Positions 8,948 through 17,127 of a DNA stretch of 64,000 nucleotides are shown here, piece by piece; position 1 is the first letter of the stretch, and every line of letters begins with the position of its first letter. The stretch comes from Actinomadura rudentiformis (GTDB taxonomy: Bacteria > Actinomycetota > Actinomycetes > Streptosporangiales > Streptosporangiaceae), in contig NZ_WBMT01000003.1 in NCBI RefSeq assembly GCF_008923185.1, positions 1 through 64,000 on the forward strand. The letters run 5' to 3'. A program made the translations under genes and the position numbers. Under the pieces are notes generated by a model. It was not told the origin of the DNA. It worked only from the letters and a program-made list of their open reading frames with translations, and did no database searches.

Positions 8948-10297
8948 TCACTTGACCGTCACCACCGATCCCTGCAGGAGCGGGCCGAACAGCAACTCCG
9001 CCACGTCCGGCACCTCGTCCGCCGGGGTCCGCGTCATCGGCCCGAGGACATTCTTGATCTTTTCCTTCTCACTCATGGAGCCCGGGTCCACGAAGACGCC
9101 CGAGGTCGCCCGGCCGCGGGTGCCGGCGTTGGCCGGGGCGTTGGGCGGATCGGGGTTCTTCCACCACAGGTCGTCCTCGGTGCCGTCCAGCGCGAGGTAG
9201 TCGGGGAAGGGGATCTTGGGGTTGGGCATGTTGTAGCAGCGCGGCCCGCGGTGGTCCCGGGGGTCGGGCAGGTCCAGCGGGTTCTTGTACGCCGGCCGCG
9301 GCTTGACGATCTCGACCGTCAGGTTGAACGTCGTCGAACCGCCCGCGCCGGCGGTCCGCTCGGTCTCGGGCGCCAGCTTGTTCATGCCCGCGATCGTGCA
9401 GGGGAAGGACGGCGAGTAGCGGGCGAACAGCGCGAGCCCGGCCCGGTTGGCGACGTTGACCCCGATGATCTTGGGACCGTTGACCTGCATGAACCGGTCG
9501 CCCTTCTCGGCCGTGCCGGTGACCATGGGGATGATCTGCTCGATCGTGGCGCGCTTGTCGGCGATCGTCTTGTTGGTGACGTTGAGGTTGCGCAACGTCT
9601 GCAGCAGGTCCGGCGCGGCGTCGCTGTAGATGTCGGCGGTGTCCGACAGCGCGTTCAGGTCGTACACCAGCGTCGGCAGCTCGGGATTGAGCTTCTTCAG
9701 CAGCGAGTCGACCTGCTCCAGGTTGCGTCCGAGCTGGTCGCCACGGCCCTGGAGCGCGGTGGAGAGCGCGTTCAGGGTGGCGTTCAGCTTCTCCGGCCGC
9801 ACCGCCTGCAGCAGCGGCAGCAGGTTGTTGAGCACCTTGTCGATCTCGACCGCGGTCTGGGACCGGTCCTGCTGGATCGTCTGGCCCTTGCGCAGCCCGA
9901 GCGGGCCCGGCTGGGCCGGGATCGTCAGGTCGACGTACTTCTCACCGAACAGCGTCTTGGGGATCAGCCGGGCCTGGACGTTGTTCGGGATCAGCTTGGC
10001 CTTGTCGGGATCGAGCGCCAGGTCCAGCACGGCGCCGTCGGCGGTCGCGTGCGTCCCCCGGACCTCTCCCACGATCAGGCCGCGGACCTTCACGTCCGAA
10101 CGCGGCAGCAGCTGGAGTCCGGCGCGCTCGGCGTCGACCTTCACCTTCACCACCGGCGTGAGCGCCTTGTTGAACAGGGCGACGGTCAGCACCAGCAGCA
10201 GCGCGACGAAGATGACCATCGACAGGCCCAGCAACTGGTAGCGCACACGCTGGGACATGCCGTTCGCGCTCGCCTTCCCGGAAGCAACTTGCGTCAT
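8948..10297 (-). CDS. mceA: Mce family protein MceA
   Basis: 449 residues from ATG at 10297, preceded by a GGGGTGA site 7 nt away. An upstream in-frame start at 10315 would overlap yrbEB. A membrane helix (about 20-42) precedes the MCE domain (about 50-130, VKVDAERAGLQLLPRSDVKV), a long alpha-helical region, and a Pro-rich C-terminal domain with conserved Cys residues (PSFPCTIAGM, GPRCYNMPNP) typical of MceA. It is the first of the six Mce subunits and follows yrbEB by 7 nt. Confidence 0.94.
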   Translation of the reverse strand: MTQVASGKASANGMSQRVRYQLLGLSMVIFVALLLVLTVALFNKALTPVVKVKVDAERAGLQLLPRSDVKVRGLIVGEVRGTHATADGAVLDLALDPDKAKLIPNNVQARLIPKTLFGEKYVDLTIPAQPGPLGLRKGQTIQQDRSQTAVEIDKVLNNLLPLLQAVRPEKLNATLNALSTALQGRGDQLGRNLEQVDSLLKKLNPELPTLVYDLNALSDTADIYSDAAPDLLQTLRNLNVTNKTIADKRATIEQIIPMVTGTAEKGDRFMQVNGPKIIGVNVANRAGLALFARYSPSFPCTIAGMNKLAPETERTAGAGGSTTFNLTVEIVKPRPAYKNPLDLPDPRDHRGPRCYNMPNPKIPFPDYLALDGTEDDLWWKNPDPPNAPANAGTRGRATSGVFVDPGSMSEKEKIKNVLGPMTRTPADEVPDVAELLFGPLLQGSVVTVK

Positions 10298-10304
10298 CGA
10301 GCCG

Positions 10305-11153
10305 TCACCCCGCAATCCGGACGGTCGTGGTGGCTCCCCAGATCGCCATGCCGAGCAGCAGGTCGGCCACGTTGATGACGACGATGCTGGTGCGCACCGC
10401 GCGGCCCACCGCGACGCCGACGCCCGCCGGGCCGCCGCTGGCGTTGTAGCCGTAGTAGCAGTGGATGAGCATCACGAGCATCGCAAAGACGATCACTTTG
10501 CCGAATGACCACAAGATGTCATAGGGCGGTAGGAACAGATTGAAATAGTGGTCATAGGTGCCGGTCGACTGCCCGTAGAACAGCGTGACGACCACCCGGG
10601 TGGCGCCGTACGAGGCCAGCAGGCCCACGATGTAGAGCGGGACCACCGCGAGCATCCCGGCGATCAGGCGGGTCGTCACCAGGAACGGCATCGACGGGAC
10701 CGCCATGACCTCCAGCGCGTCGATCTCGTCGGAGATCCGCATCGCGCCGAGCTGGGCGGTGAAGCCGCAGCCGACCGTCGCCGACAGCGCCAGCGCCGAC
10801 ACCAGCGGAGCGATCTCACGCGTGTTGAAGTACGACGCCACGAAGCCGGTGAACGCGGCCGTGCCGATCTGGTTCAGGGAGTTGTAGCCCTGGAGGCCGA
10901 CCTGGCTGCCGGTGAAGAACGTCATGAAGCCGACGATCACCACGGAGCCGCCGATGACCGCCAGGCCGCCCGTCCCGAGGCTCACCTCGGCGAGCAGCCG
11001 CAGCACCTCGGTGCGGTAGCGGCGCAGCACCCGGAAGAACCAGGCGAACGCCCGCGCGTAGAACGACAGCTGGCGACCGAGGTCCTCCATGCGGTCGAGG
11101 GGGGCGTTGAGCGCCTTGGTGGCGGCCTTCCCCGTCTTGCCAGGGGCAGCCAT
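10305..11153 (-). CDS. yrbEB: YrbE/MlaE-family ABC permease, second copy
   Basis: 282 residues from ATG at 11153 (or a GTG one codon earlier); both overlap the yrbEA stop. It has five or six membrane segments and the MlaE-family core (GFTAQLGAMRISDEIDALEVMAV), which includes the EQ-like cytoplasmic loop contacting the ATPase. It forms the heterodimeric inner-membrane permease of the Mce transporter with YrbEA, powered by MceG. Confidence 0.95.
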   Translation of the reverse strand: MAAPGKTGKAATKALNAPLDRMEDLGRQLSFYARAFAWFFRVLRRYRTEVLRLLAEVSLGTGGLAVIGGSVVIVGFMTFFTGSQVGLQGYNSLNQIGTAAFTGFVASYFNTREIAPLVSALALSATVGCGFTAQLGAMRISDEIDALEVMAVPSMPFLVTTRLIAGMLAVVPLYIVGLLASYGATRVVVTLFYGQSTGTYDHYFNLFLPPYDILWSFGKVIVFAMLVMLIHCYYGYNASGGPAGVGVAVGRAVRTSIVVINVADLLLGMAIWGATTTVRIAG

Positions 11154-12004
11154 CACATGCCCTTCTGGGGAATGAACTGGAAGTACAGGGTGGAGATCAG
11201 GAAGTTCTCCAGGAAGAGCAGCATGAACGTGATGACGACGGTCTGGTTGACCGCGTCGCCCACGCCCTTCGGGCCGCCCTTCGCGTTCAAGCCCTTATAG
11301 GCCGCGACCAGTCCCGCCGTGATACCGAAGACGAACGCCTTGAACTCGGCCTGCAACAGGTCGGGTAGCTGCGCGATCGCGTTGAACGACGCCAGGTACG
11401 CGCCGGGGGTGCCGTCCTGCAACATGACGTTGAAGACGTAGCCGCCGATGAGGCCGACCACCGACACCAGGCCGTTCAGGAACAGCGCGACGAACGCGCA
11501 GGCCAGCATGCGGGGCACGACGAGGCGGTGCAGGGGGTTGATCCCCAGCACCTCCATGGCGTCGATCTCCTCACGGATCTTGCGCGAGCCGATGTCCGCG
11601 CACATCGCCGAACCCGCGGCACCCGCGACCAGCAGCGAGGTCACCAGCGGGCTGGCCTCGCGGACGATCGCGACCACCGCGGTCGCACCGGTGAACGACT
11701 GCGCGCCGAGCTGCCGGATGAGGCCGCCCACCTGCAGCGACAGGATGCCGCCGAACGGGATGGCGACCAGCATCGTCGGCACCACGGTCACGCTGACGAT
11801 GAACCAGGCCTGCTGGACGAACTCGCGCCACTGGAACGGCCAGACGAACATCGCGCGGAAGGTGTCCAGGCACAACGCGAAGAAGCGTCCGGGTTCCTTG
11901 ATCGCGATGTTCGCGGCGCCGTCCCCGACCTTCTGGAGCGTGCCGGAAGAGCCGTCGCCCTTCTTGCCCCCTCGCTGGTTCGCGCCGATACCAGGAGTTG
12001 ACAT
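11153..12004 (-). CDS. yrbEA: YrbE/MlaE-family ABC permease, first copy
   Basis: 283 residues from ATG at 12004, which overlaps the mceG TGA (TGATG). A longer frame would start inside mceG. The MlaE-family core is AMCADIGSRKIREEIDAMEV, with several membrane helices. The N-terminal ~45 residues are polar and Gly-rich. It partners YrbEB. Close coupling to mceG supports a single functional ABC unit. Confidence 0.95.
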   Translation of the reverse strand: MSTPGIGANQRGGKKGDGSSGTLQKVGDGAANIAIKEPGRFFALCLDTFRAMFVWPFQWREFVQQAWFIVSVTVVPTMLVAIPFGGILSLQVGGLIRQLGAQSFTGATAVVAIVREASPLVTSLLVAGAAGSAMCADIGSRKIREEIDAMEVLGINPLHRLVVPRMLACAFVALFLNGLVSVVGLIGGYVFNVMLQDGTPGAYLASFNAIAQLPDLLQAEFKAFVFGITAGLVAAYKGLNAKGGPKGVGDAVNQTVVITFMLLFLENFLISTLYFQFIPQKGM

Positions 12005-13029
12005 CAGTACCTTGCTCCCGGGGGCTGCTGGCCGGCGACCGGGCTCATGGCCGCGACGTACCGCGGCCACTCCTCGACCCAGTTACGGCCCATGTCGTCG
12101 ATGAACGAGCCGGGAGGCGGCGTGACGCCGTGCGCGGCGCACCAGGCGCCGGGCGCGTGCTGCGCCGGGCGGATGCGGCCGCTGCTGGGCATCTGCTGGG
12201 GCGGGATCGGGGGCAGCTTGCCCACGTCCAGGCCCATCTTGGCCTCGGCCTCCAGCTCGGAGACGTCCTTCTCCTCGGACATGCCGATGGGGCCGACCCG
12301 GCGGGCGTTGAGGAACTGCCGGACGACCGGCTCCTCGCTCGACAACAACATCTCGCGCGGGCCGAACATCACCAGCTCGCGGCGGAACAGCAGGCCGATG
12401 TTGTCCGGAACGGTCCGGGCGGTGTTGATGTCGTGGGTGACGATGAGGAACGTCGCGTTCAGCTCGGCGTTCAGGTCGACGATCGTCTGGTTGAGGTAGG
12501 CCGTGCGGACCGGGTCGAGGCCGGAGTCCGGCTCGTCGACCAGGAGGATCTCGGGGTCGAGCACGAGGGCGCGGGCGAGGCCGGCGCGCTTCTTCATACC
12601 GCCGGAGATCTCACCGGGGAGCTTGCCCTCGGCGCCGATCAGGCCGACCAGCTCCATCTTCTCCATGACGATGCGCTTGACCTCGGACTCGGACTTCTTC
12701 GTGTGCTCGCGGAGCGGGAACGCGATGTTGTCGAAGAGGTTCATCGAGCCGAACAGGGCGCCGTCCTGGAACAGGACGCCGAACAGCTTGCGGGTCTCGT
12801 AGAGCTGGGCCTCGGGAAGGTACGGCAGGTCCCGGTCGCCGACCCAGATGTGACCGCGATTGGGCTTGAGCAACCCGACCAGGGACTTCAGGAAGACGGA
12901 CTTGCCCGTGCCCGAAGGCCCCAGGAGAACAGAGATCTCTCCTGCGGGCAGCGTTAGCGATACGTCCTGCCAGATGGTCTGGCTGCCGAAGGCCTTCGTC
13001 AGCCCTTCGACGCGAATCTCGACGCCCAC
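12004..13029 (-). CDS. mceG: MceG-type ABC ATPase of the Mce lipid importer
   Basis: 341 residues. Walker A GPSGTGKS (37-44), signature ISGGM (141-145), Walker B ILLVDEP (161-167), H-loop His199. The ISGGM signature and the roughly 90-residue C-terminal extension are features of MceG/Mkl rather than general ATPases. Known role: energises Mce systems, and the extension stabilises the complex. It is the first gene of the operon. In Mycobacterium tuberculosis the orphan mkl (Rv0655) sits between rplL and rpoB, the same chromosomal niche as here. Confidence 0.95.
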   Translation of the reverse strand: MGVEIRVEGLTKAFGSQTIWQDVSLTLPAGEISVLLGPSGTGKSVFLKSLVGLLKPNRGHIWVGDRDLPYLPEAQLYETRKLFGVLFQDGALFGSMNLFDNIAFPLREHTKKSESEVKRIVMEKMELVGLIGAEGKLPGEISGGMKKRAGLARALVLDPEILLVDEPDSGLDPVRTAYLNQTIVDLNAELNATFLIVTHDINTARTVPDNIGLLFRRELVMFGPREMLLSSEEPVVRQFLNARRVGPIGMSEEKDVSELEAEAKMGLDVGKLPPIPPQQMPSSGRIRPAQHAPGAWCAAHGVTPPPGSFIDDMGRNWVEEWPRYVAAMSPVAGQQPPGARY

Positions 13030-13276
13030 TCGTCACCTTTCGTCCAGGCCGGGGGAATCCGGAACCCAATGATCGAGTAGCGAACCCAGGCTGTGACGCC
13101 GCTCTGCCCGCGGGGACGGGGTGGGTGGCGGCGAGCTGGAGTTCACGGGTGAAGTTGTCGTCACATCTTGTGTCCGCCCCGTTGCTACCGCCCGGTAGCT
13201 GTGGCGGGTGCCACTACCGTAGCGGCCCTTTCTGGAAATGGAAGAGGTTCCCGCCCAGATCAGGGGCAAAATGCGA

Positions 13277-13304
13277 CGTCGTAAGACAATCGTTACTTAC
13301 GTCG
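13277..13304. promoter_or_regulatory. 28-bp dyad, candidate operator upstream of mceG
   Basis: CGTCGTAAG, 10-nt spacer, CTTACGTCG: 9-bp arms matching at 8 of 9 positions, with the right size for a dimeric HTH repressor. It lies about 250 bp upstream of mceG in a 550-bp gene-free stretch (13,030-13,579). A second perfect 16-bp palindrome (GCTACCG-CC-CGGTAGC, 13184-13199) and a related half-site CTACCGTAG near 13,214 lie closer to the gene. Mycobacterial mce operons have dedicated regulators; none is encoded next to this operon. Confidence 0.35.
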
Positions 13305-13404
13305 CTTGGGAGACTACTGGCCTGTGAAGAGGTGCTTCAAGCAGAGGTTGTGGTGGTTACGGCCGGGTGTGGCCGGGCTGCATGGACGTGCTCGGTAGTG
13401 GGTG

Positions 13405-13434
13405 ACGCTACGGGGCACGCGCTGAGGCCCACAA
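13405..13434 (-). promoter_or_regulatory. Possible promoter for the mce operon
   Basis: Minus strand TTGTGG (13434-13429), 18-nt spacer, TAGCGT (13410-13405). It would give a long leader running through the two palindromes. The match is only moderate, and other start sites in the 13,030-13,579 gap are possible. Confidence 0.25.
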
Positions 13435-13579
13435 CTAGCTCCCCAAAGCAGGTTCGATCGTGTTTTTGTCACGTTCGGACAAGTTCGAGCCCGCCGAACG
13501 CCTCCCAGATCCCCTCCGGCACGAAGAGCCTTCCAATGTGTCAAGGCGCAGGGCCCGCGCCATGAAGGCCCCTCACGCG

Positions 13580-13614
13580 AAGAGGCGGCCACCCCGCCGG
13601 GGTGGCCGCCTCTT
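13580..13614 (-). terminator. Strong hairpin terminator after rplL
   Basis: Perfect 16-bp stem (AAGAGGCGGCCACCCC and its complement) with a 3-nt loop, 44 nt past the rplL stop. It separates the rplJL transcript from the mce operon, so mce expression probably does not depend on ribosomal-protein transcription. Confidence 0.85.
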
Positions 13615-13657
13615 GGAGAGCAGTGGAGCCGTCACAGCTCCGGAGTTCGGAGAAGCC

Positions 13658-14044
13658 TTACTTGACGGTGACCGTCGCGCCGGCCTTCTCCAGGGCCTCC
13701 TTGGCCTTGTCGGCCGCTTCCTTGTTGACCTTCTCGAGCAGCGGCTTGGGCGCACCGTCGACCAGGTCCTTGGCCTCCTTGAGGCCGAGGCTCGTGAGGG
13801 CACGGACCTCCTTGATGACCTGGATCTTCTTGTCGCCGGCGGCCTCGAGGATGACGTCGAACTCGTCCTTGACCTCGGCCTCCTCGGCCGGGGCGGCCGG
13901 GCCGGCCGGGCCGGCGGCCACGGCGACCGGGGCGGCGGCCTTGACGTCGAAGACTTCCTCGAACTGCTTCACGAACTCCGACAGCTCAAGGAGGGTCATC
14001 TCCTTGAAAGCGTCGAGCAGCTCGTCCTGGCTGAGCTTCGCCAT
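13658..14044 (-). CDS. rplL: 50S ribosomal protein L7/L12
   Basis: 128 residues. The N-terminal dimerisation domain ([20 protein letters not shown]), an Ala/Pro-rich hinge, and the C-terminal factor-binding domain ([20 protein letters not shown]) are all present at normal length. It forms the stalk that recruits translation GTPases. It lies 73 nt after rplJ with a GGAGGAA ribosome binding site. It is followed by a terminator and then mce rather than rpoB. Confidence 0.98.
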   Translation of the reverse strand: MAKLSQDELLDAFKEMTLLELSEFVKQFEEVFDVKAAAPVAVAAGPAGPAAPAEEAEVKDEFDVILEAAGDKKIQVIKEVRALTSLGLKEAKDLVDGAPKPLLEKVNKEAADKAKEALEKAGATVTVK

Positions 14045-14117
14045 GATGTGTTCCTCCGCTATGGCTTAAAAACGTGGGGTCTTACGTGGACCGCGGGGTC
14101 CTGGTCCGGGCGGACCG

Positions 14118-14723
14118 TTACTCGGCGGGCGCCTCGTCGGCAGCGGCCTCGGTGGCCGGGGCGTCGTCGGCGGGAGCCGCGGCCGGAGCCTCGGCTGTCT
14201 CGCCGGCGGCCTCGCGCTTGGCGCGGAGCGCCTCGGCGAGCTGGGCCGTCTGCGTCGGCAGGGCGGCGAAGACGGCAGCGGCCTTGGCCATGTTGCCCTT
14301 CATCGCCCCCGCGAGCTTCGCGAGGAGCACCTCGCGCGACTCGAGGTCTGCGAGCTTGGCGACCTCGGCGGCGTCCATCGACTTGCCATCGATGTAGCCA
14401 CCCTTGATCACCAGGTGCTCGTTGGCCTTGGCGAAGTCACGCAGTCCCTTGGCGGCCTCGACCACGTCACCCTTGACGAAGGCGATGGCCGACGGGCCCT
14501 CGAGCAGCGACTTGAACTGCTCGTCCAGCCCGGCGCCGTCAGCGGCGATCTTGGTCAGCGTGTTCTTCACCACGGCGAACTTCGCGGTCTCGCCGAGGTT
14601 GGTGCGCAGCTCCTTGAGCTGTGCCACCGTGAGCCCGCGGTACTCGGTCAGCACGGCGCCGTTGGAGCTCTCGAACTCGGTCTTGAGCTCGGCGATCGCC
14701 GCAGCCTTTTCGGCCTTTGCCAT
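14118..14723 (-). CDS. rplJ: 50S ribosomal protein L10
   Basis: 201 residues from ATG at 14723, chosen by the GGAAGGAGG site immediately upstream. The L10 core ([32 protein letters not shown]) is followed by an Ala/Glu/Pro-rich acidic C-terminal extension beyond the helix that binds L7/L12 dimers. Such tails are common in actinobacteria. L10 represses its own operon by binding the leader, and a fitting leader is present. Confidence 0.98.
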   Translation of the reverse strand: MAKAEKAAAIAELKTEFESSNGAVLTEYRGLTVAQLKELRTNLGETAKFAVVKNTLTKIAADGAGLDEQFKSLLEGPSAIAFVKGDVVEAAKGLRDFAKANEHLVIKGGYIDGKSMDAAEVAKLADLESREVLLAKLAGAMKGNMAKAAAVFAALPTQTAQLAEALRAKREAAGETAEAPAAAPADDAPATEAAADEAPAE

Positions 14724-14920
14724 GGGCCTCCTTCCGATTACCTGGGTGGAAGCCGCCGGGGCGAAAGGCTTGGAGAAACAGCGAACGCCCCGGCGTAGGC
14801 GCACGGGGCGTCAGGCACGACGCGGAGGTCGTACAGGAAGCTCTCGTCTCACCTACGCGGGCCGCCCGAATGAATCGGGTCCTTCGGTCACCGTGAGGTG
14901 ACGACCGGCGGTCTTCGGCA
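14724..14920 (-). ncRNA. Ribosomal protein L10 leader (autoregulatory 5' UTR)
   Basis: The roughly 200-nt leader of rplJ contains CGCGTAGGTGAGACGAGAGC near 14,860-14,840, resembling the L10-binding element of bacterial L10 leaders. Nearer the gene is a stable hairpin, ACGCCCC ... GGGGCGT (about 14,812-14,787). Known mechanism: excess L10-L12 binds the leader and reduces rplJL translation. The call rests on position and recognisable pieces; the full fold was not computed. Confidence 0.6.
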
Positions 14921-14926
14921 GAGAAC

Positions 14927-14956
14927 AGGGTACGTGCTGGATCGGCCTTGCACCAA
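14927..14956 (-). promoter_or_regulatory. rplJ: Candidate rplJ promoter
   Basis: Minus strand TTGGTG (14956-14951), 18-nt spacer, TACCCT (14932-14927). The -35 hexamer lies inside the gene-proximal copy of a tandem 16-bp repeat, so each copy carries the same TTGGTG. The start would be near 14,920, giving the roughly 200-nt L10 leader. Confidence 0.5.
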
Positions 14957-14995
14957 ATCGGGCTCGCACCAAATCGGACTTGCACCAAATCGGGA
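14948..14995. repeat. Three tandem 16-bp repeats at the rplJ promoter
   Basis: Copies at 14948-14963, 14964-14979 and 14980-14995 follow TYGCACCAAATCGGRM with one to three differences each. Arrayed directly over and upstream of the putative -35 element, they could be duplicated activator or sigma contact sites, or simple slippage. Confidence 0.9.
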
Positions 14996-15020
14996 CCGCG
15001 CCCGTGGCGGACGCGGTCCC
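14992..15020 (-). terminator. Hairpin after lipoprotein gene
   Basis: Perfect 9-bp stem GGGACCGCG/CGCGGTCCC with an 11-nt loop, located 33 nt past the stop of the 15054-15893 lipoprotein. It insulates that gene from the rplJ promoter. Confidence 0.65.
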
Positions 15021-15053
15021 GTGGTCAGGCGCTCATGGCGCTCAGATCGATGG

Positions 15054-15893
15054 TCAGTTGCCGCCGAGGTTCGGCATCTTGAACTCGCCGGTCTCCGAGG
15101 CCGGAGGCGCGGACACCTCGACCGGCTTGCCGTAGTCGCTGAAGAGCATCGTGGTGTTCACGGCGCCCATGCCGGTCTGCACCTTGCTGATGATCTTGCG
15201 CGGAAGCGAGTCGTCGCTGACCCAGACATCGAAGCCGATCTTCTGGGTGCCGAGCTGCTGGTAGGCCTTCTCCATCTTCTGCCGGCTCTGGGGGTCGAGC
15301 TTGCCGAGCGCCTCGTCCAGCGAGACCGTGCCGCTGTAGTGCTTGGTCTGGACACCGCCCACGTTCTCGGTGCCGACCTCGCGGACGTCCTTGGATCCGG
15401 TGAGGAGCTTGGTCTGCTCGGCCGGGTTCTGCTGCTGCGCCTGCTGGAGGAGCTGGTCGTAGTTCCCGCCCAGGGCGGAGAGGGGCATCCGGCTCCACGG
15501 CTTGCCGCCGTTCTGCGCCGCCAGACCCGGGATCTTCATGTACATGGCGTCGCTGACGAGCCGCATCTCCATGCCGCCGCCGGGCATCGACTGCCCACCC
15601 ATGTTCGCCGAGTCGATGTTGATCGCCATGGCCAGCGTCGGCCGGATGCGGGCCTGCATGACCATGTGCATCTTCATGGAGCCCTGGGACATGGTGCCGT
15701 CGATGGTCACGTCCGCCTTGAAGGTGTCGGTCTGGCCGGTCTTCTCCGCGGCCTTGCCGAGCACCTGCGCGGCGCTGAGCTGGATCTGGTTGCCGGTTTC
15801 GCCCGCCTTGTCCTTGGCACCTCCAAGACAGCCGGTGAGCGACAGAGCGAGGCCGGTGGCCACCGCCGTGCCCGCTGCGAAGCGCCGAATCAT
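15054..15893 (-). CDS. LppX/LolA-like lipoprotein
   Basis: 279 residues. The signal peptide ends in lipobox SLTGC (Cys about 22). The mature part shows alternating beta-strand segments (DTFKADVTIDGTMSQGSMKM) and a C-terminal FDVWVSDDSLPRKI strand typical of the LolA/LppX half-barrel fold that binds lipids. A paralog lies next door. Lipoproteins between rplA and rplJ also occur in Streptomyces. An SD (GGAGGAGA) precedes the ATG. Lipid carriage across the envelope is plausible, but the ligand is unknown. Confidence 0.8.
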   Translation of the reverse strand: MIRRFAAGTAVATGLALSLTGCLGGAKDKAGETGNQIQLSAAQVLGKAAEKTGQTDTFKADVTIDGTMSQGSMKMHMVMQARIRPTLAMAINIDSANMGGQSMPGGGMEMRLVSDAMYMKIPGLAAQNGGKPWSRMPLSALGGNYDQLLQQAQQQNPAEQTKLLTGSKDVREVGTENVGGVQTKHYSGTVSLDEALGKLDPQSRQKMEKAYQQLGTQKIGFDVWVSDDSLPRKIISKVQTGMGAVNTTMLFSDYGKPVEVSAPPASETGEFKMPNLGGN

Positions 15894-15984
15894 CTGATCT
15901 CCTCCGTTGTCGTCCAGATCGTCCGGGCGGCGACGACCGGACGAAATGTTAGACGCCGGCGGGCCCCATCGGGTTCAAACGCGG

Positions 15985-16026
15985 ATGAAGGGCCGATGAC
16001 GCAACGAGTACGTCATGGCCCTTCAT
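15985..16026 (-). terminator. Hairpin between the two lipoprotein genes
   Basis: ATGAAGGGCC and GGCCCTTCAT plus inner ATGACG/CGTCAT form a roughly 16-bp stem with one bulge, 43 nt past the stop of the upstream lipoprotein gene. Each lipoprotein gene therefore appears to be its own transcription unit. Confidence 0.75.
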
Positions 16027-16069
16027 GCCGGTCATGTCCCTGGTCGGCCCGGTCGTCGACCTCGTTGGG

Positions 16070-16927
16070 CTAGTTGGGGGTGCCGCCTCCCAGCAGCCCG
16101 TTGAGGGAGAGCTCACCGGTCTGGTCGGCGGGCGGCGGGTTCACGCTGACCTTCTTGCCGTAGTCGCTGTAGAGCACGGTCACGGTGCCCGAGTCCTTGC
16201 CGGTACCGCCCTTGGACTCCAGCTTGCGCGGCAGCCCGTCCTTGTCCGTCCACAGATCGAAGTTGATCTTCTCGGTGGGGGTGCCCTTCGGGAACCAGTT
16301 CTGCACCTTCTGGCGCGTCTGGGCGTCGAGCCGGTTGAGCGCGTCCTGCACGGTCACCGTGCCGGTGTAGTGCGTGGTCTTGACGCCGTCGATGCTCTCC
16401 TGGCCGACCCGGCGCACGTCCTTCGAGCCGGTGAACATCTTGGTCTGCTCGGCCGGGCTGACCTTCTGCACCTGGTCGATGAGGCTCTTGACGTCGAAGC
16501 CGGTGGACTGCCCCAGCTTGTTGACGTCGATCTTCACCCAGGGCTTGCCGTTCGCGACGAACCTCGCCAGCTGCGGCACCTTGGCGTACAGCGCGTCGCC
16601 GGTGAAGATGGCCTGCCCCTTGATGCCCGGCACGGCCTGGCCGCCTCGGCTGACCTCATCGAGCTGGGCACTGAACGTCAGCGTCGGCTTGAGGCTGAAC
16701 TGCCCGGTGGCGTGGACCTTGCCGGCGCCGTCACCGTTCTCGGTCACGGTCAGCTCGGCCTTGAACGTGTCGGCCTGGCTGGTCCTCTCCGAGGTCTTGG
16801 TCAGCGCCTGGGCGGCACTGAGCTTCATGTTGTCGGTGTTGGCGCCATTCTCGGCTCCGCATCCGGAGACGAGCAGCGCGGCACCCACGGCGGTGCCGCC
16901 GGCCACCACGGCGAATCGGCGCTTCAT
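16070..16927 (-). CDS. LppX/LolA-like lipoprotein, paralog
   Basis: 285 residues from ATG at 16927; the in-frame upstream extension lacks a ribosome binding site, and AAAGGAGG precedes this ATG. Lipobox LVSGC (Cys about 23). It shares with the neighbouring lipoprotein the patterns LSAAQ.L.K...T.Q.DTFKA, SPAEQTKMFTGSKDVR and DLWTDKDGLPRK, so the pair arose by duplication. Predicted to be anchored outside the cytoplasmic membrane, binding a hydrophobic ligand (inference from fold). Confidence 0.8.
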   Translation of the reverse strand: MKRRFAVVAGGTAVGAALLVSGCGAENGANTDNMKLSAAQALTKTSERTSQADTFKAELTVTENGDGAGKVHATGQFSLKPTLTFSAQLDEVSRGGQAVPGIKGQAIFTGDALYAKVPQLARFVANGKPWVKIDVNKLGQSTGFDVKSLIDQVQKVSPAEQTKMFTGSKDVRRVGQESIDGVKTTHYTGTVTVQDALNRLDAQTRQKVQNWFPKGTPTEKINFDLWTDKDGLPRKLESKGGTGKDSGTVTVLYSDYGKKVSVNPPPADQTGELSLNGLLGGGTPN

Positions 16928-17070
16928 GAGGAATGAGCCTCCTTTGTTGCCCTGCCCGATGAGATCCAGTCTTGTCCGGCGTGCTTCGGGCCACATCCCC
17001 CGCTGGTACCAATAGAGCCCGACGTGGTACGACCCGGGGCGTACCCCCAAAAGCCTTGCGCAGACGCCGA

Positions 17071-17102
17071 AGAGGGGCGCTCCCGGCTGGGAGCGCCCCT
17101 CT
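17071..17102 (-). terminator. Strong hairpin terminator after rplA
   Basis: Perfect 14-bp stem AGAGGGGCGCTCCC with complement and a 4-nt GGCT loop, 25 nt past the rplA stop. Confidence 0.85.
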
Positions 17103-17127
17103 CGGGCACCTGTGATCAGGCTGGAGA

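Noticed and set aside
7124..10375. Very long plus-strand open frame antisense to mceA-C
   Set aside because: A GC-rich shadow frame dominated by Arg, Gly, Val and Asp/His; the opposite strand encodes clear Mce proteins.
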